A DNA stretch of 64,000 nucleotides from Paludibacteraceae bacterium (GCA_024401435.1 JAKSLB010000007.1:1-64000), one strand, 5' to 3'; shown: positions 40,295-50,174, counted from the first letter of the stretch. Numbers and translations are program-made. Notes: a model not told the origin generated them from the letters alone.

Positions 40295-41540
40295 TCCTAT
40301 ATAGAATGTACCAGATTCTAGATAGGACTTTTGTATATATGAGACGGGCGTATAAAATAAGGTTATATCCTACTGTTAAGCAACAAGTGTTTTTCAAGAA
40401 GACATTTGGTTGTGTCCGTTTCGTTCAAAATCATTATCTAGACATAAAGCAATCGGTATATAAAAATATAGGTAAGCAGTTCTATCCCAAACTAGCATCA
40501 TTCAAGGAAGAATGGGAGTGGTTACGAGAATCTGATAGCCAAGGTTTATGCAATGCTGTCCGTGACATTGAAACCGCATACCAAGCATTCTTCAATGGAA
40601 GAAATAATTTTCCTAGATTTAAGAAGAAATCTGACAAGCAATCATATCGCAATGGTCAGATGAAACACAACATAAATGAGTTGATTGCTAACGGACGGAT
40701 ATTCATTCCAAAAGCTGGGTGGGTTAAGTTTAGGCAAGATTATGACTTTGCCAATTTAAATGTCATCAAGGTGTGTAGTTTAACCATAGAATTATCCAAG
40801 ACTGGTAAATATTTTTGCTCAATTTGTTGCGATGTAAAGGATTGTGAACCACTGACAAATAACAATTACTCAATTGGTATAGACTTGGGAATCAAGGACT
40901 TTATGATAGATAGTAACGGCTTCGTAATAGAAAACCCTAAATTCTTTGTAAAATCGCAGGTAAAACTTGCAAAGGAGCAACGAAAACTATCACATTGTGT
41001 TCGTGGTTCAAAAAATTATACGAAGCAGAAACACCGTGTTGCGTTGGTACACGAAAAAATTGTAAACCAAAGAAAGGACTTTCAGCATAAAATCTCCAAG
41101 AGATTGATTGTAGAAAACCAATACATCTTTTCTGAAGATTTGAAAGTCAAAAATATGTTAAAAAATCACAAATTAGCCAAATCTATTGCGGATGCATCTT
41201 GGAGCACATTTACCAATATGCTGGAATACAAAGCTAGTTGGTACGGACGGACTTATCTAAAAGTGGGGTCTTTTTACCCATCAAGTAAAATTTGCCATTG
41301 TTGTGGTTATAAGAATACAACATTGACTCTAAATGATAGGGAGTGGACTTGTCCGCATTGTGGCACTTGGCTAGACCGTGATAAAAATGCTGCCGTTAAC
41401 ATTCTTAATGAAGGAAAACGGATTTTAATGACTACCGTAGGGCATACGGAAGACGACTTGTCGTCAAAGACTGTTGATACTGGTTGGATTACCAATCTTG
41501 AGCAGTAATGTCGTAATTCCCATGTTGACTATATCAACAC
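40295..41540 (+). mobile_element. IS200/IS605-type element with tnpB only
   Basis: Contains one tnpB and no tnpA. A subterminal hairpin TCCTATATAGAAT/ATTCTAGATAGGA (40295-40327) precedes the gene and GTTGA/TCAAC (41524-41538) follows it, as expected for left and right ends. The exact borders are not fixed by target duplications in this family. It is inserted between two minus-strand late genes. Confidence 0.65.
40339..41508 (+). CDS. tnpB: TnpB RNA-guided nuclease, 389 aa
   Basis: Start ATG at 40339 ([16 protein letters not shown]). The RuvC catalytic triad is intact: Asp in [13 protein letters not shown], Glu in [11 protein letters not shown], Asp in [12 protein letters not shown]. The zinc ribbon is complete ([13 protein letters not shown]). 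TnpB proteins cut DNA guided by an RNA (omega/reRNA) made from the 3' end of the gene and the element end, here around 41400-41540. With no TnpA nearby, it either depends on a helper or acts on its own, for example in copy maintenance or as a homing-like nuclease in the phage. Confidence 0.9.
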   Translation: MRRAYKIRLYPTVKQQVFFKKTFGCVRFVQNHYLDIKQSVYKNIGKQFYPKLASFKEEWEWLRESDSQGLCNAVRDIETAYQAFFNGRNNFPRFKKKSDKQSYRNGQMKHNINELIANGRIFIPKAGWVKFRQDYDFANLNVIKVCSLTIELSKTGKYFCSICCDVKDCEPLTNNNYSIGIDLGIKDFMIDSNGFVIENPKFFVKSQVKLAKEQRKLSHCVRGSKNYTKQKHRVALVHEKIVNQRKDFQHKISKRLIVENQYIFSEDLKVKNMLKNHKLAKSIADASWSTFTNMLEYKASWYGRTYLKVGSFYPSSKICHCCGYKNTTLTLNDREWTCPHCGTWLDRDKNAAVNILNEGKRILMTTVGHTEDDLSSKTVDTGWITNLEQ

Positions 41541-41559
41541 TTTTGGGTGGACAGAGCCA

Positions 41560-43074
41560 TTAAATAATGGCGTTGTACATAGAAGAACTTTCGGTGTCTC
41601 CAAGGTTTTGTGTCTTTATCTTTTTCAATCTATTTTCGTTGTAATTCGCCAACTTGGATAGATATACATCGGCAGACATAGTTCTATCAAAATCAAATGT
41701 TAGGTTGAATTCGGTATATGCTGGAACATTGCCAATCAATTCCTTTGAAGGCTTTATATTGACATTTGATATGAATCCTACAAAGTGTCTCTTGAAAAGT
41801 CCGCTATATATCTGCAAGTTCCATAGTTTAATGCCTAATGCGACTGTTGTTGCGTTTGATACGCTCACCGCTCTTGTTGCATCACCTGGGAATACACCGA
41901 CAAACATATTTTGTGCGGTTGTTTCCAGCTTTCCCAATATGTTTGAGTCAACTTGTTGGAATGTTGCAGTTGTACCTACATTTTCTTTATTGATGCTTTT
42001 TCGTATGTTTTCATATACTGTATGCATTGATTTGTCTTCTTGCTTATAGAGGTTATCGTTTATTGTAACAACGGCAAAAACAACAATCTCTTTACTCATA
42101 TCACCAATTTCATCAGAGTTCTTATATCCACTATACCTAACGAATTTTTTTAAAGCCTTATCTGAAGCACCTTCTATGTTTTTGTAAAGTTTCTTTAATG
42201 TTTCGCTTTGATATGAATAGAAATTATCTATTTCTTTATCACTATGCATACGGATTTTCAACAATTCAAAATTGTGAGGTGTATTGTCATTATCAATTAT
42301 CTTGAATGATACAGTTACTTCTTTATGTCCATCAACTTCTTCTTCGCTAATTTCATTAAGTTGTGGAGCATATGTGTTTCCATCTTCCCATTTAACTTTT
42401 AAATTCTGTTCACTAACCGATTTTGCGAAATAAGACTTTATAGTTGAAATCATTTTATTGTATATGGCATCTCTCAAACCTCTAACAGTAGAAGCTGGCA
42501 TTTTTTGTGTCAATTCTAGCCATTCTTCTTGTTTCTTCTTTGCTTCATCAACATCACTAAAGGTCGCAACAAATGCAGCAACTGTGTTGTTCAATACAGT
42601 TCCTAGATTATATTCTTGTCTTGGTGTATTTTGTGTTAGTAGTATGTTTACGATGTCATCAGGTGTTGAAAACCTTTGAGAACCTATAATGCCATCATAA
42701 GGCACTACGAAACGCAATTGCAATGAATTGTTTGTAGTTCCGTTATAAACCTGTTGAGTATAGTTTCCCATTTCAACCATTTGTGGATTAAGATAATTGC
42801 CAAAGAACATACCAGCCATTTCAAAACCCTTGTACACCTTTGAGTTAAGGGAATTGTTTATGAATTTTCCAACCTTGTCCCTTAATGCGGTATCTTGCCA
42901 TTGTACTGTATTTGAGAATGTTGGCATTTCTTCCAATATACCTGCTATATTGTGTCTTATTGTAGTTCCGTCATCCTTTCTTGTGAAGGTATTTAGATAC
43001 ATCAAGTTGTTGCCATACTCCGCAACATCTTGTTTTCTAAAAATCACATCAATGTCATCATTATTAAAAGCCAC
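41560..43074 (-). CDS. Baseplate/tail tube-associated protein, 504 aa
   Basis: Large late protein starting with GTG beside an ATATATAAT box. The C-terminal 110 residues ([20 protein letters not shown], then [20 protein letters not shown]) have the tube-like beta pattern seen in T4 gp48/gp54 baseplate cap proteins. The middle has charged helices. I infer a baseplate or tube-initiation protein; the assignment is by pattern only. Confidence 0.5.
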   Translation of the reverse strand: MAFNNDDIDVIFRKQDVAEYGNNLMYLNTFTRKDDGTTIRHNIAGILEEMPTFSNTVQWQDTALRDKVGKFINNSLNSKVYKGFEMAGMFFGNYLNPQMVEMGNYTQQVYNGTTNNSLQLRFVVPYDGIIGSQRFSTPDDIVNILLTQNTPRQEYNLGTVLNNTVAAFVATFSDVDEAKKKQEEWLELTQKMPASTVRGLRDAIYNKMISTIKSYFAKSVSEQNLKVKWEDGNTYAPQLNEISEEEVDGHKEVTVSFKIIDNDNTPHNFELLKIRMHSDKEIDNFYSYQSETLKKLYKNIEGASDKALKKFVRYSGYKNSDEIGDMSKEIVVFAVVTINDNLYKQEDKSMHTVYENIRKSINKENVGTTATFQQVDSNILGKLETTAQNMFVGVFPGDATRAVSVSNATTVALGIKLWNLQIYSGLFKRHFVGFISNVNIKPSKELIGNVPAYTEFNLTFDFDRTMSADVYLSKLANYNENRLKKIKTQNLGDTESSSMYNAII

Positions 43075-43076
43075 AT

Positions 43077-43087
43077 ATTATATATTT
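43077..43087. promoter_or_regulatory. Bidirectional late box ATTATATATTT
   Basis: Between the GTG start at 43074 (-) and the dUTPase ATG at 43094 (+); the same 11-mer as at 35771. Confidence 0.5.
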
Positions 43088-43093
43088 GACATT

Positions 43094-43537
43094 ATGAACA
43101 TTAAAATAAAATATCGTGATGACACTTGTCCTAGACTTAAATACATTGGCGGTAACAAGTCAAATTGGATAGACCTATATTCCTATGATGATGTTACATT
43201 GAAGAAGGGTGAATTCAAGTTGATTGACCTCGGTGTTGCAATGAAGCTACCAGAAGGTTATGAAGCATACATTTGTCCTCGTTCTTCTACATACAAGAAC
43301 TTCAAGGTGATTCAAACAAACCATATCGGCATTGTAGATGAATCATATTGCGGTCCTAATGATTGGTGGAAATATCCAGTATTGGCAATGGAAGATACTG
43401 TTATCCATAAGGGTGATAGAATTTGCCAATTCCGCATTCAAGAACACCAACCAAACTTTGAGTTTGTTGAAGATGACTTGAGTGGTGAAGTTGATAGAAA
43501 TGGTTTCGGTTCAACTGATGAACTAACTCCACCCTAA
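43094..43537 (+). CDS. dut: dUTPase, 147 aa
   Basis: Trimeric dUTP pyrophosphatase: motif 1 WIDLYSYDD, motif 2 CPRSSTYKN, motif 3 [20 protein letters not shown], motif 4 GDRICQFRI, motif 5 GFGSTD. It lowers dUTP and supplies dUMP for phage DNA synthesis. The start ATG at 43094 lies 20 bases from the divergent late gene. Its 3' end overlaps the end of the second tnpB by four bases, within a CCACCC/GGGTGG hairpin, so the element sits flush against this gene. Confidence 0.9.
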   Translation: MNIKIKYRDDTCPRLKYIGGNKSNWIDLYSYDDVTLKKGEFKLIDLGVAMKLPEGYEAYICPRSSTYKNFKVIQTNHIGIVDESYCGPNDWWKYPVLAMEDTVIHKGDRICQFRIQEHQPNFEFVEDDLSGEVDRNGFGSTDELTPP

Positions 43538-44785
43538 AGGGTGGAATCTTTCTGCTCAAGAGAACTAATGTTCTCAGTATTAACAGACTCTATGGGCAGT
43601 TCCTGCCCTGTTTTATTTAAAATCTTTAGACCTTCATCTAATATATTTAAAGCTGCATTTTTATCTCTATCTAAAAGAGTATGACAGTTTGGACAAACCC
43701 ATTCTCTGTCTACTAAAGTTAAAGTAGTGTTTTTGTAACCACAACAATGACATAACTTACTACTGGGATAGAATGAACCTACTTTGATGTATGTTCTACC
43801 ATACCATTTGGCTTTATAGTTAATCATATTACAAAATGTTGAAAATGAAGCATCTGCTATGGATTTAGCCAATTTGTGATTCTTTACCATATTGGAAGGT
43901 TTCAAGTCTTCACTTACTATAACTTGGTTTTCGTTAATAAGTTGATGACTTATTTTGTGTTGGAAATCTTTTCTTTGATTTCTTACTTTTTCATGTATTA
44001 AAGCTACTTTTAATTTTTGCTTATTATAATTATTAGACCCTTTAACACAATGTGATAATTTTCTTTGTTCTTTTGTAAGTTTTTCTTGACTTTTTCTAAA
44101 ATACTTTGGATTATCTATTACAATACCGTATGAATCTATAAGAAAGTCTTTAAGTCCTAAATCAAATCCTATTTTAAAATTATTTGTTGGCAACTTTTCA
44201 GATTCTTCACATTCGCAACAAATTGAACAAAAGTATTTGTTAGTTTTTGATTTCTTTACCGTAATGTTGTAAACCTTGGTTATTCTATGTTTTGAAAAAT
44301 CATATCCAGTTCTATAAGTAATTTTACCAATTTTAGGTATAGTGATTTTTCTATTTTGAACATCAAGAAGTTCAAATATATTCTTTTTCATCATACAATC
44401 ACGATATGACTGTTTATCTGATTTTTTCTTAAATTTTGGATATTTGGTTTTTTGTTTTGTCTTTTTAGACAATGAATTAAACCAATTTTTATATGCTTTA
44501 TTCAAGTCATTTATTGATTGACATATAGCTTGACTTCCTATTTCATTTAACCAAGGATTAAATGCTTTAAGCATATCCATTATATCTAAATCTTTATCTT
44601 TAAACCCATAGTCATTAAAATAAGATTGTCTTAATCCTAGAACATTATTATATACAAATCTGCAAGCACCAAAAGTCATATTTAATAACTTTTGTTGTGC
44701 TTTCGTAGGATATAACCTTATTTCAAATGCCCTTTTCATTAAAAAATCCATAGGAACATATTTCGCACTTTAATTCCTATGGATT
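43529..44785 (-). mobile_element. Second IS200/IS605-type element with tnpB only
   Basis: The left-end palindrome is a perfect 12-bp inverted repeat AATCCATAGGAA/TTCCTATGGATT (44745-44785). At the other end is CCACCC-TAAA-GGGTGG (43529-43544), overlapping the dUTPase stop. No tnpA. It is in opposite orientation to the first element, 3 kb away, with a distinctly different DNA sequence, so it is not a recent duplicate. Confidence 0.65.
43534..44739 (-). CDS. tnpB: TnpB RNA-guided nuclease, 401 aa
   Basis: Start ATG ending at 44739 ([16 protein letters not shown]). Catalytic residues are intact: [21 protein letters not shown] and [12 protein letters not shown]; zinc ribbon CHCCGYKN and CPNCH. 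It is more AT-rich than the copy at 40339 and differs through most of its length, but has the same conserved blocks ([24 protein letters not shown]). The guide RNA would come from the region around 43529-43640 on the minus strand. Confidence 0.9.
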   Translation of the reverse strand: MKRAFEIRLYPTKAQQKLLNMTFGACRFVYNNVLGLRQSYFNDYGFKDKDLDIMDMLKAFNPWLNEIGSQAICQSINDLNKAYKNWFNSLSKKTKQKTKYPKFKKKSDKQSYRDCMMKKNIFELLDVQNRKITIPKIGKITYRTGYDFSKHRITKVYNITVKKSKTNKYFCSICCECEESEKLPTNNFKIGFDLGLKDFLIDSYGIVIDNPKYFRKSQEKLTKEQRKLSHCVKGSNNYNKQKLKVALIHEKVRNQRKDFQHKISHQLINENQVIVSEDLKPSNMVKNHKLAKSIADASFSTFCNMINYKAKWYGRTYIKVGSFYPSSKLCHCCGYKNTTLTLVDREWVCPNCHTLLDRDKNAALNILDEGLKILNKTGQELPIESVNTENISSLEQKDSTL

Positions 44786-45028
44786 CTTGTATAAAATATA
44801 TACAATATAAATATAATAATTTTTAATCCATTTAGAAGAAAAGTGCGAAAAATCTTCCAAACTGTATATATTATATATAAAAATTAAATTTTGTTTTTTT
44901 TTAGTTAAAAAATAAAAAAATATTTATTATATTTTAAAAAAGGAGATGAAGCGAACATTCATAAGCAAGCCTAAAGGCATAGAATATTTCCGTTCGCTTT
45001 ATTGTAAAAATAATATATACATAGTATT
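44786..45028 (+). other. AT-rich leader region with stem-loop
   Basis: No gene. Very AT-rich (about 44800-44940). A stem AAGCGAAC/GTTCGCTT (about 44950-45000) encloses some 35 bases; AAAAGGAGATG lies before it and TAATATATACATAG before the next ATG. Probably the leader and late promoter of the terminase small subunit gene. Confidence 0.5.
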
Positions 45029-45577
45029 ATGAGTGAAGTTTTTAAGACATTAGAAGAAACATTCAATGTAGATGAAACGGAGGATTTCGTAAAGAAGACC
45101 GCTGAAAGGATTGAAGAAATCCGTTCAGAGGTTTGTGATACGGAAACCGAAGGTCATACCCTTGAAGACAAGGAATACATAAAGTTTGAACTTCAAAATC
45201 TTATAGCAAGCAACAAGAACATTCTACAAATGTTTGAGAACCAAATACTTGCAGGTGCCCCACCTAGCTTCGCATTGTCATATGTAAAGATTTCACAATT
45301 GATTACCGAAAATCTTTCAAAACTACATGAATTGAACAAGTCCGTCATTGACATTGATATGAATGACATTAGACTTGCTCAAAGGGATAGGGAAATAGAC
45401 TTGAAGGAAGAACTTGTGAATAGGAAGGTTGCTCAAATCGGTGTTGACGGAAATGGTGGCACTACAAACATCCAACAAAACAACCTATACCTAACATCTG
45501 AACAGATGACAAAGAAACTACAAGAACTAAATGCACCAAAAGTGAACTACGAAATGCCAAAGTTTGATTTGAGTTAA
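45029..45577 (+). CDS. Terminase small subunit-like protein (gp16 type), 182 aa
   Basis: The helical core LEDKEYIKFELQNLIASNKN and ILQMFENQILAGAPPSFALS followed by KISQLITENLSKLHELNKSV has the pattern of T4-type gp16: two antiparallel helices with the G-A-P-P turn. The C-terminal part (QQNNLYLTSEQMTKKLQEL) is Gln/Leu-rich. It would form the ring that regulates the TerL motor. Interestingly it lies 35 kb from terL, unlike T4 where 16 and 17 are adjacent. Confidence 0.65.
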   Translation: MSEVFKTLEETFNVDETEDFVKKTAERIEEIRSEVCDTETEGHTLEDKEYIKFELQNLIASNKNILQMFENQILAGAPPSFALSYVKISQLITENLSKLHELNKSVIDIDMNDIRLAQRDREIDLKEELVNRKVAQIGVDGNGGTTNIQQNNLYLTSEQMTKKLQELNAPKVNYEMPKFDLS

Positions 45578-45581
45578 CTTG

Positions 45582-45607
45582 AAAGCCGTTCATTGAACGG
45601 CTTTTTT
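45582..45607 (+). terminator. Terminator
   Basis: AAAGCCGTTC/GAACGGCTTT stem plus Ts. Confidence 0.88.
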
Positions 45608-45618
45608 ATATTTTAATT

Positions 45619-46623
45619 GTGAAGATTTTGTCTAAAAAGGAATGGAAACAACTAAATGAGGAAGAACTTTCCAATTACATAGAGGAAGTGTTTCAATATT
45701 ATAGACAAAAGGGTTTCCCATACTATCCTAGTGATAAAGAATATAGAAGGAATGAATATCAAAAGTTCATATCGTTCAATGCAAATGGACTAATTGAAGG
45801 TGATATGATAAAGCAAACTATGCACGGATTGGCTTTTTGTTGGTCATATATGCCTCATTCCTTTTCCGTTGAATGTAATGGACTGAAAACCCCACTTGAC
45901 ATTTTCAATAGTGAAGAATTCAAGAATGTAATCCGTAAGAGGATGATGTTTGGTGATACCATAACGGATTGTGGAATCCGTAAAATGCTAAAGATATATA
46001 CGGGTGTACAATGCGTAAGCAATTTCCGTCCAACATCCGCATACGCAATATACAAGAGATATTGCAATAAGGATAGCATAGTTTGGGATATGTCAAGCGG
46101 TTATGGTGGTAGGATGATGGGTGCTATAAAGTGTGGTATTAAAAGATATATCGGTTGCGAACCTTGTACCGAAACATACAACGGACTAATGGAAATGCGT
46201 AATGATATAAAGTCATACAACAAGTTGACTAGAACCACCGATATACAAATACACAAGATTGGTAGTGAGGACTTTATACCAGATGAAATGGTTGATATGT
46301 GCTTTACATCTCCTCCATACTTCAATACGGAAAAGTATTCCAATGAGGATTCTCAAAGTTGCAATAGGTATACAACAAAGGAAGAATGGATTAATGATTT
46401 CTTTGGAAAGACAATAGACAATTGCAAGAAGGTCTTGAAAAAGGACGGAATACTTGCTATAAACATAGCCAATGTAAAAAGCTATAAGAACCTAGAAGAA
46501 GATGCCGTAAGGGTAATAAATGAAAAAGGATTCCAAGAAATTGAAACCCTTAAATATAGCCTTTCAAGTCTTTCACATAATGACAAGTTCAAATATGAAC
46601 CTGTATTTGTTTTCAAGAACTAG
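45619..46623 (+). CDS. DNA methyltransferase (amino-MTase with TSPPYF), 334 aa
   Basis: GTG start at 45619, 12 bases after a terminator T-run. Motif I region IVWDMSSGYGGRMMGA binds S-adenosylmethionine and motif IV is CFTSPPYFNTEKY, the S-P-P-Y form typical of N4-cytosine or N6-adenine methyltransferases. About 150 residues precede motif I. It may mark phage DNA against host restriction. Its stop overlaps the end of the convergent tube-like gene. Confidence 0.82.
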   Translation: MKILSKKEWKQLNEEELSNYIEEVFQYYRQKGFPYYPSDKEYRRNEYQKFISFNANGLIEGDMIKQTMHGLAFCWSYMPHSFSVECNGLKTPLDIFNSEEFKNVIRKRMMFGDTITDCGIRKMLKIYTGVQCVSNFRPTSAYAIYKRYCNKDSIVWDMSSGYGGRMMGAIKCGIKRYIGCEPCTETYNGLMEMRNDIKSYNKLTRTTDIQIHKIGSEDFIPDEMVDMCFTSPPYFNTEKYSNEDSQSCNRYTTKEEWINDFFGKTIDNCKKVLKKDGILAINIANVKSYKNLEEDAVRVINEKGFQEIETLKYSLSSLSHNDKFKYEPVFVFKN

Positions 46624-47279
46624 ATTTGATTTGAACTAGATGGCTTTGTTTCGTTATTGACATCACCATAGATATTGTTTTTGATGGGTTCAATAATCAA
46701 TTGTTCATATTCAAAAGTACAAGTGTATGTGAATATTTCTGAAGAATTTGTAGCCAAGTCAAGATTTGATAGGTTAGTCAAGAAGCAATTCAAGAACTTT
46801 ACATCAACTGTATCATTTCCCTCATTGTCCATTAAGTGTAGGGTGAATGTTTCTATCCTATTACCTCTAATCAAAGGTTCTCCTTGCAAAGAATCCGTAA
46901 TGACGGTATCCAATGTATAACCAAGTCTATCAGCCATAGCCCAAGCATAGAATAGGTAATAGTTCATAAAGAGTGCATCACATTCAATACCGATAGTGAA
47001 GGAATTCAATTCTTGCATACCTATTGTATTAGGATGTATTTGGACTGTTCCGTTATAGTTAGTTCTCAATGTGGTGGATGTGATTTCTGGCAACGATACA
47101 TTCTTTATACGATGATTGAAGACATTCATATCAATGTCCTTGAACCTTGTATAGTTTGGAATATTTGACAAGTGTACCCTAAACTTATTCTTGTTGAATG
47201 GGTTGATGTTGTTTGTGTTTCCACCTGCCAATATGACCGAACCCATAGCATTGACGGAATTATCTCTTAAATCACTCAT
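46620..47279 (-). CDS. Tail tube-like/baseplate protein, 219 aa
   Basis: Start ATG ending 47279 (MSDLRDNSVNAMGS), chosen because it abuts the shared palindromic promoter. NKFRVHLSNIP, NHRIKNVSLPEITSTTLRTN, YNGTVQIHPNTIGMQELNSF, YYLFYAWAMADRL and FLNCFLTNLSNLDLATNSSE match the gp19 tube fold pattern. It is the second tube-like protein here (the other is at 14476), so one is probably the tube and one a tube-initiator or terminator. Confidence 0.65.
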   Translation of the reverse strand: MSDLRDNSVNAMGSVILAGGNTNNINPFNKNKFRVHLSNIPNYTRFKDIDMNVFNHRIKNVSLPEITSTTLRTNYNGTVQIHPNTIGMQELNSFTIGIECDALFMNYYLFYAWAMADRLGYTLDTVITDSLQGEPLIRGNRIETFTLHLMDNEGNDTVDVKFLNCFLTNLSNLDLATNSSEIFTYTCTFEYEQLIIEPIKNNIYGDVNNETKPSSSNQI

Positions 47280-47295
47280 ATATAAGTTATATATG
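47277..47295. promoter_or_regulatory. Palindromic divergent late promoter with start codons at both ends
   Basis: CATATATAAGTTATATATG is palindromic except for its central base. Its outermost three bases on each strand are the ATG codons of two divergent tail genes (47279 minus, 47293 plus). The leaders must be absent or only a few bases long. Confidence 0.7.
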
Positions 47296-48597
47296 AGCAT
47301 TCCAAACCTTAACACATACATGGATAAGTTCAATAGAGTTGATGTAAAACAACCCTTTGCGTTTGAGGTCACTGTATATTCTGACTATCAAATGAGTGAA
47401 GTGTTGCTAGACCCTAGTATGGTTGAGGACTTGTCATATCCAGCATATAACATAGAGAACATAAAGACGGACTATTATTCATTTCAACATATATTGCCAG
47501 CATTCAATCCAAACATTGAATTGTCAATAACATATCTTGAAAATGAAGACCTTATTATACATAGTGTCCTTGAAAACTTCTTTTATCCAAATAATGGCAT
47601 ATTCTATGAAGTTCCAACTGTTTATATCGTTGCCAAGATATATGACATACATTCAAATTCCATATTGAATGTAAACTATTATGAAGGTGTTTTGTCTGAC
47701 TATTCAATCGGTGAATATAGATATGAAACTCCAGAATTGTACAAGATTACATTGAAGTTTATGTGTAGGCAAAAGATTAGGAACATTGCAAATGGAACTG
47801 GAATTGCTGGTGGATATGGTGATGGTACTCTTGTTGACAATGGATTGAAGTATGGTAATGCCATTGAAACCTTCTTTAGTGAAGAAGTACGAAAGGCTTT
47901 GGCTAGTAAGAAAATAGTAAACCAAGTCAAGGGAAAGAAATACAAAATTGATAATGGTGATGTAGAAAAATTGAAGGCATTGTATGATAAGTTATCAAAT
48001 GCTGGTTTCAAGAACCTAGGTTCTTTTGATAATTGGCAGAAACGATTTAAGGATGATGTTGCTAGTGGTAAACTATATGATAATGTCCTCAACAATATGA
48101 ATGCTGGAATTGACAATCTAATAAAACTAAAAACCGAACTAGAAAAGAAGGGTTATACTTTGGATTTGTCTCTTGGTTATGGTTCTATTCTTGGAAACCA
48201 TAGTGATACAAGTATTCACTACGAAGGTAGAGCATTTGATGTTGCCTATTATAAGTTAGATGGAAATGGAAATAGGGTAGGAGATTCAATAGGTGTTAAA
48301 AACAATGCTGAAGAAAATATGAAAATAAACAATATTGTTGGTGGAATCACTAATGAATTGTTTGGATTTGGTACTAAAAATTCACAACTTGATGGTGGTG
48401 CTATGATGTCTGAAGCCAAAAATGGAAATGGTTGGACACACTTATCATTTAGATTCAATAATAATGATAGGGATGAATGGGGTACTAGTGATGCAGCCAC
48501 ACAATACTTTGATATGAAAGAAAACAAATACAAGAACTACGACAATCGTGTTGGTGATTGGACTAGTGTTGGAGATGATGATACTGGAATAATTTAA
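47293..48597 (+). CDS. Tail protein fused to an M15-type peptidase, 434 aa
   Basis: Residues 1-165 resemble tail/baseplate proteins (FAFEVTVYSDYQMSEVLLDP, YKITLKFMCRQKI). The C-terminal domain has SIHYEGRAFDVAYY (H309, D316) and GWTHLSFRF near residue 385, the zinc ligands H-x(6)-D and H of the peptidase M15/L-Ala-D-Glu or D-Ala-D-Ala carboxypeptidase fold. It is therefore likely a baseplate-located peptidoglycan hydrolase used during DNA injection, doing the job of T4 gp5 lysozyme by peptide cleavage. Confidence 0.75.
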   Translation: MSIPNLNTYMDKFNRVDVKQPFAFEVTVYSDYQMSEVLLDPSMVEDLSYPAYNIENIKTDYYSFQHILPAFNPNIELSITYLENEDLIIHSVLENFFYPNNGIFYEVPTVYIVAKIYDIHSNSILNVNYYEGVLSDYSIGEYRYETPELYKITLKFMCRQKIRNIANGTGIAGGYGDGTLVDNGLKYGNAIETFFSEEVRKALASKKIVNQVKGKKYKIDNGDVEKLKALYDKLSNAGFKNLGSFDNWQKRFKDDVASGKLYDNVLNNMNAGIDNLIKLKTELEKKGYTLDLSLGYGSILGNHSDTSIHYEGRAFDVAYYKLDGNGNRVGDSIGVKNNAEENMKINNIVGGITNELFGFGTKNSQLDGGAMMSEAKNGNGWTHLSFRFNNNDRDEWGTSDAATQYFDMKENKYKNYDNRVGDWTSVGDDDTGII

Positions 48598-49151
48598 CAA
48601 GATTGTAGAATCTTGCCCAATTCATCATTTATCTTTCTTATAATATATTGCTGGCTAATGCTTGAGCTATTGCTCAACATATTTTGGAATCTTTGGTTGT
48701 TGTTTGTGTTCCGTAGCCAAGAAATCCTTGAAAGGTAATTCATCTTTGGTTTAAGCCAATCCCTAATCTTGAACATAAGGAGGTCTAGGTTTGTGATTGC
48801 ATCCCTTTCTTCTTGGTTTTGTGGCTTACGCAACAATTCACCCTTCCTACTAATCAAACCCAACTTATATGCCCTAGTTTGTTCAGGTGCGGTCATAAGT
48901 GTCTTTAAGAACACATATACCAATATGTTGTCTATTTGTGGGTCGTGTATTGATAGGTTTATCTTCTTGTTGGTTATTTTTGCCTTGTCAAGTGCTATGG
49001 AAGCCTCTGAAATGACACCTTGGGTGTTTAGCAATGCCGTTAGCATATTGCAATTGTTGTAAATCCTCTTGAAGAATTTATGGCTTGAAACATTCTCATC
49101 CAATAGGATGGAAATGTTATGCATATAGTTTTCAAAGGAGTTCTCAAACAT
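48594..49151 (-). CDS. Hypothetical late protein, 185 aa
   Basis: Helical, with LSRISWLRNTNNNQRFQNML and an N-terminus MFENSFENYMHNISILLDEN. A box AATACATAATATAG precedes the start, similar to the late variants. Its stop overlaps the end of the convergent peptidase gene. No family recognised; an assembly factor is possible. Confidence 0.5.
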   Translation of the reverse strand: MFENSFENYMHNISILLDENVSSHKFFKRIYNNCNMLTALLNTQGVISEASIALDKAKITNKKINLSIHDPQIDNILVYVFLKTLMTAPEQTRAYKLGLISRKGELLRKPQNQEERDAITNLDLLMFKIRDWLKPKMNYLSRISWLRNTNNNQRFQNMLSNSSSISQQYIIRKINDELGKILQSC

Positions 49152-49238
49152 ATCTATATTATGTATTATACCAAAAAATAAAGGTCTTTCAAAGTTAAAA
49201 TATACATAATATATAGAAAAGTAAAAGGATTTACAATT

Positions 49239-49613
49239 ATGGACTTTTTAACCTATTTGAAAGAAAGCATTGCAGAAGAAACAAAGGGTCAGCCATTTGC
49301 TGATGAACTTGCCCGTGCAGAGGCAAACGCACAAAACAATAGCCTTAACGCTCTACTAAAGCGTTATTTCGCAAAGGGTGGTTCTGCCAAGGTTTCCCTA
49401 AAAGGTTTCGGTGATGACCTTGCCGATGCTCTTGTTGACTATTTCAAGAATGAGTTGGTAAAGCCTGAAGACTTTGCTACCGAAGACAAGTATGGTCAAT
49501 ATATCAAGGTAATCCGTAACGACCTTGAAGAAAAGTTGCTTCCAGACCTTGCTTCTAGACTTGAACAACTTGGTATCAAGGTTGATAACCTAAAGAATAC
49601 CCTTACCAAGTAA
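49239..49613 (+). CDS. Candidate internal head protein, 124 aa
   Basis: The N-terminus MDFLTYLKESIAEETKG resembles T4 capsid-targeting sequences and offers two gp21-type sites, L-K-E and I-A-E. The rest is Ala/Leu/Lys/Glu-rich helix (FADELARAEANAQNN, LLPDLASRLEQLGIKVDNLK), as in small scaffold or internal proteins. AAAAGGATTT serves as the binding site. Confidence 0.6.
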   Translation: MDFLTYLKESIAEETKGQPFADELARAEANAQNNSLNALLKRYFAKGGSAKVSLKGFGDDLADALVDYFKNELVKPEDFATEDKYGQYIKVIRNDLEEKLLPDLASRLEQLGIKVDNLKNTLTK

Positions 49614-49644
49614 TAAATACACTTGAACATTGTATAAAAGCGAA

Positions 49645-49674
49645 AAACTATCCATTATTGGATGGTTTTTTGTT
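49645..49674 (+). terminator. Terminator
   Basis: AACTATCCA/TGGATGGTT stem plus Ts. Confidence 0.8.
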
Positions 49675-49734
49675 TTGTTTGGAAATTTTCGGCACATTTA
49701 ATATATTTTTAACAATATGATAGGAGAGTCTTTA

Positions 49735-50121
49735 ATGGCTAACAATGTAATTGATTCCTTGAAGGATTTGCTTGAGGATAAGGACAATAAAATCGCAAAA
49801 CTCACAAGCGAAAACAATGAACTAAAAGAAACAATAGAATCATTGAAACAAGAATTGAATGCTCGTAAAGAATTTGTAGATACAAATGTAGATGTTATCT
49901 TTGATAAGGGCTTTATTTCCAAATCATTGGAAATCACAAAAAATCTCTTTTATCTTTTTGAAACCCTCAATGCAAATGTGAATGAAACGGATGAAGCCGA
50001 ATACATAACTATGCCTATGGATGGCTTGAATACATTAATCCAAGACATTTTCGCATATAGTACAAAAATGAATGAAATTAGAGCCGAATTTGAGGAAGTC
50101 AAGGAAGACTATCAACTATAA
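49735..50121 (+). CDS. Coiled-coil protein, 128 aa
   Basis: The start at ATG 49735 is chosen because AGGAGAG lies at the right distance and an upstream ATG overlaps that site. Residues about 5-50 form a coiled coil (LEDKDNKIAKLTSENNELKE). The C-terminal half is acidic. Possibly a scaffold or chaperone; not recognised. Confidence 0.6.
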   Translation: MANNVIDSLKDLLEDKDNKIAKLTSENNELKETIESLKQELNARKEFVDTNVDVIFDKGFISKSLEITKNLFYLFETLNANVNETDEAEYITMPMDGLNTLIQDIFAYSTKMNEIRAEFEEVKEDYQL

Positions 50122-50140
50122 AAAGTTTCCAAATTCAACA

Positions 50141-50174
50141 AAAAGAACCACCCTTGATTGGGTGGCTCTTTTTT
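50141..50174 (+). terminator. Terminator
   Basis: CCACCC/GGGTGG core stem extended by AAAGA/TCTTT, followed by Ts. Confidence 0.85.

Noticed and set aside
44740..45028. Replication origin because of the AT-rich stretch
   Set aside because: AT richness alone near an IS-type end is not enough; no repeated initiator sites seen.
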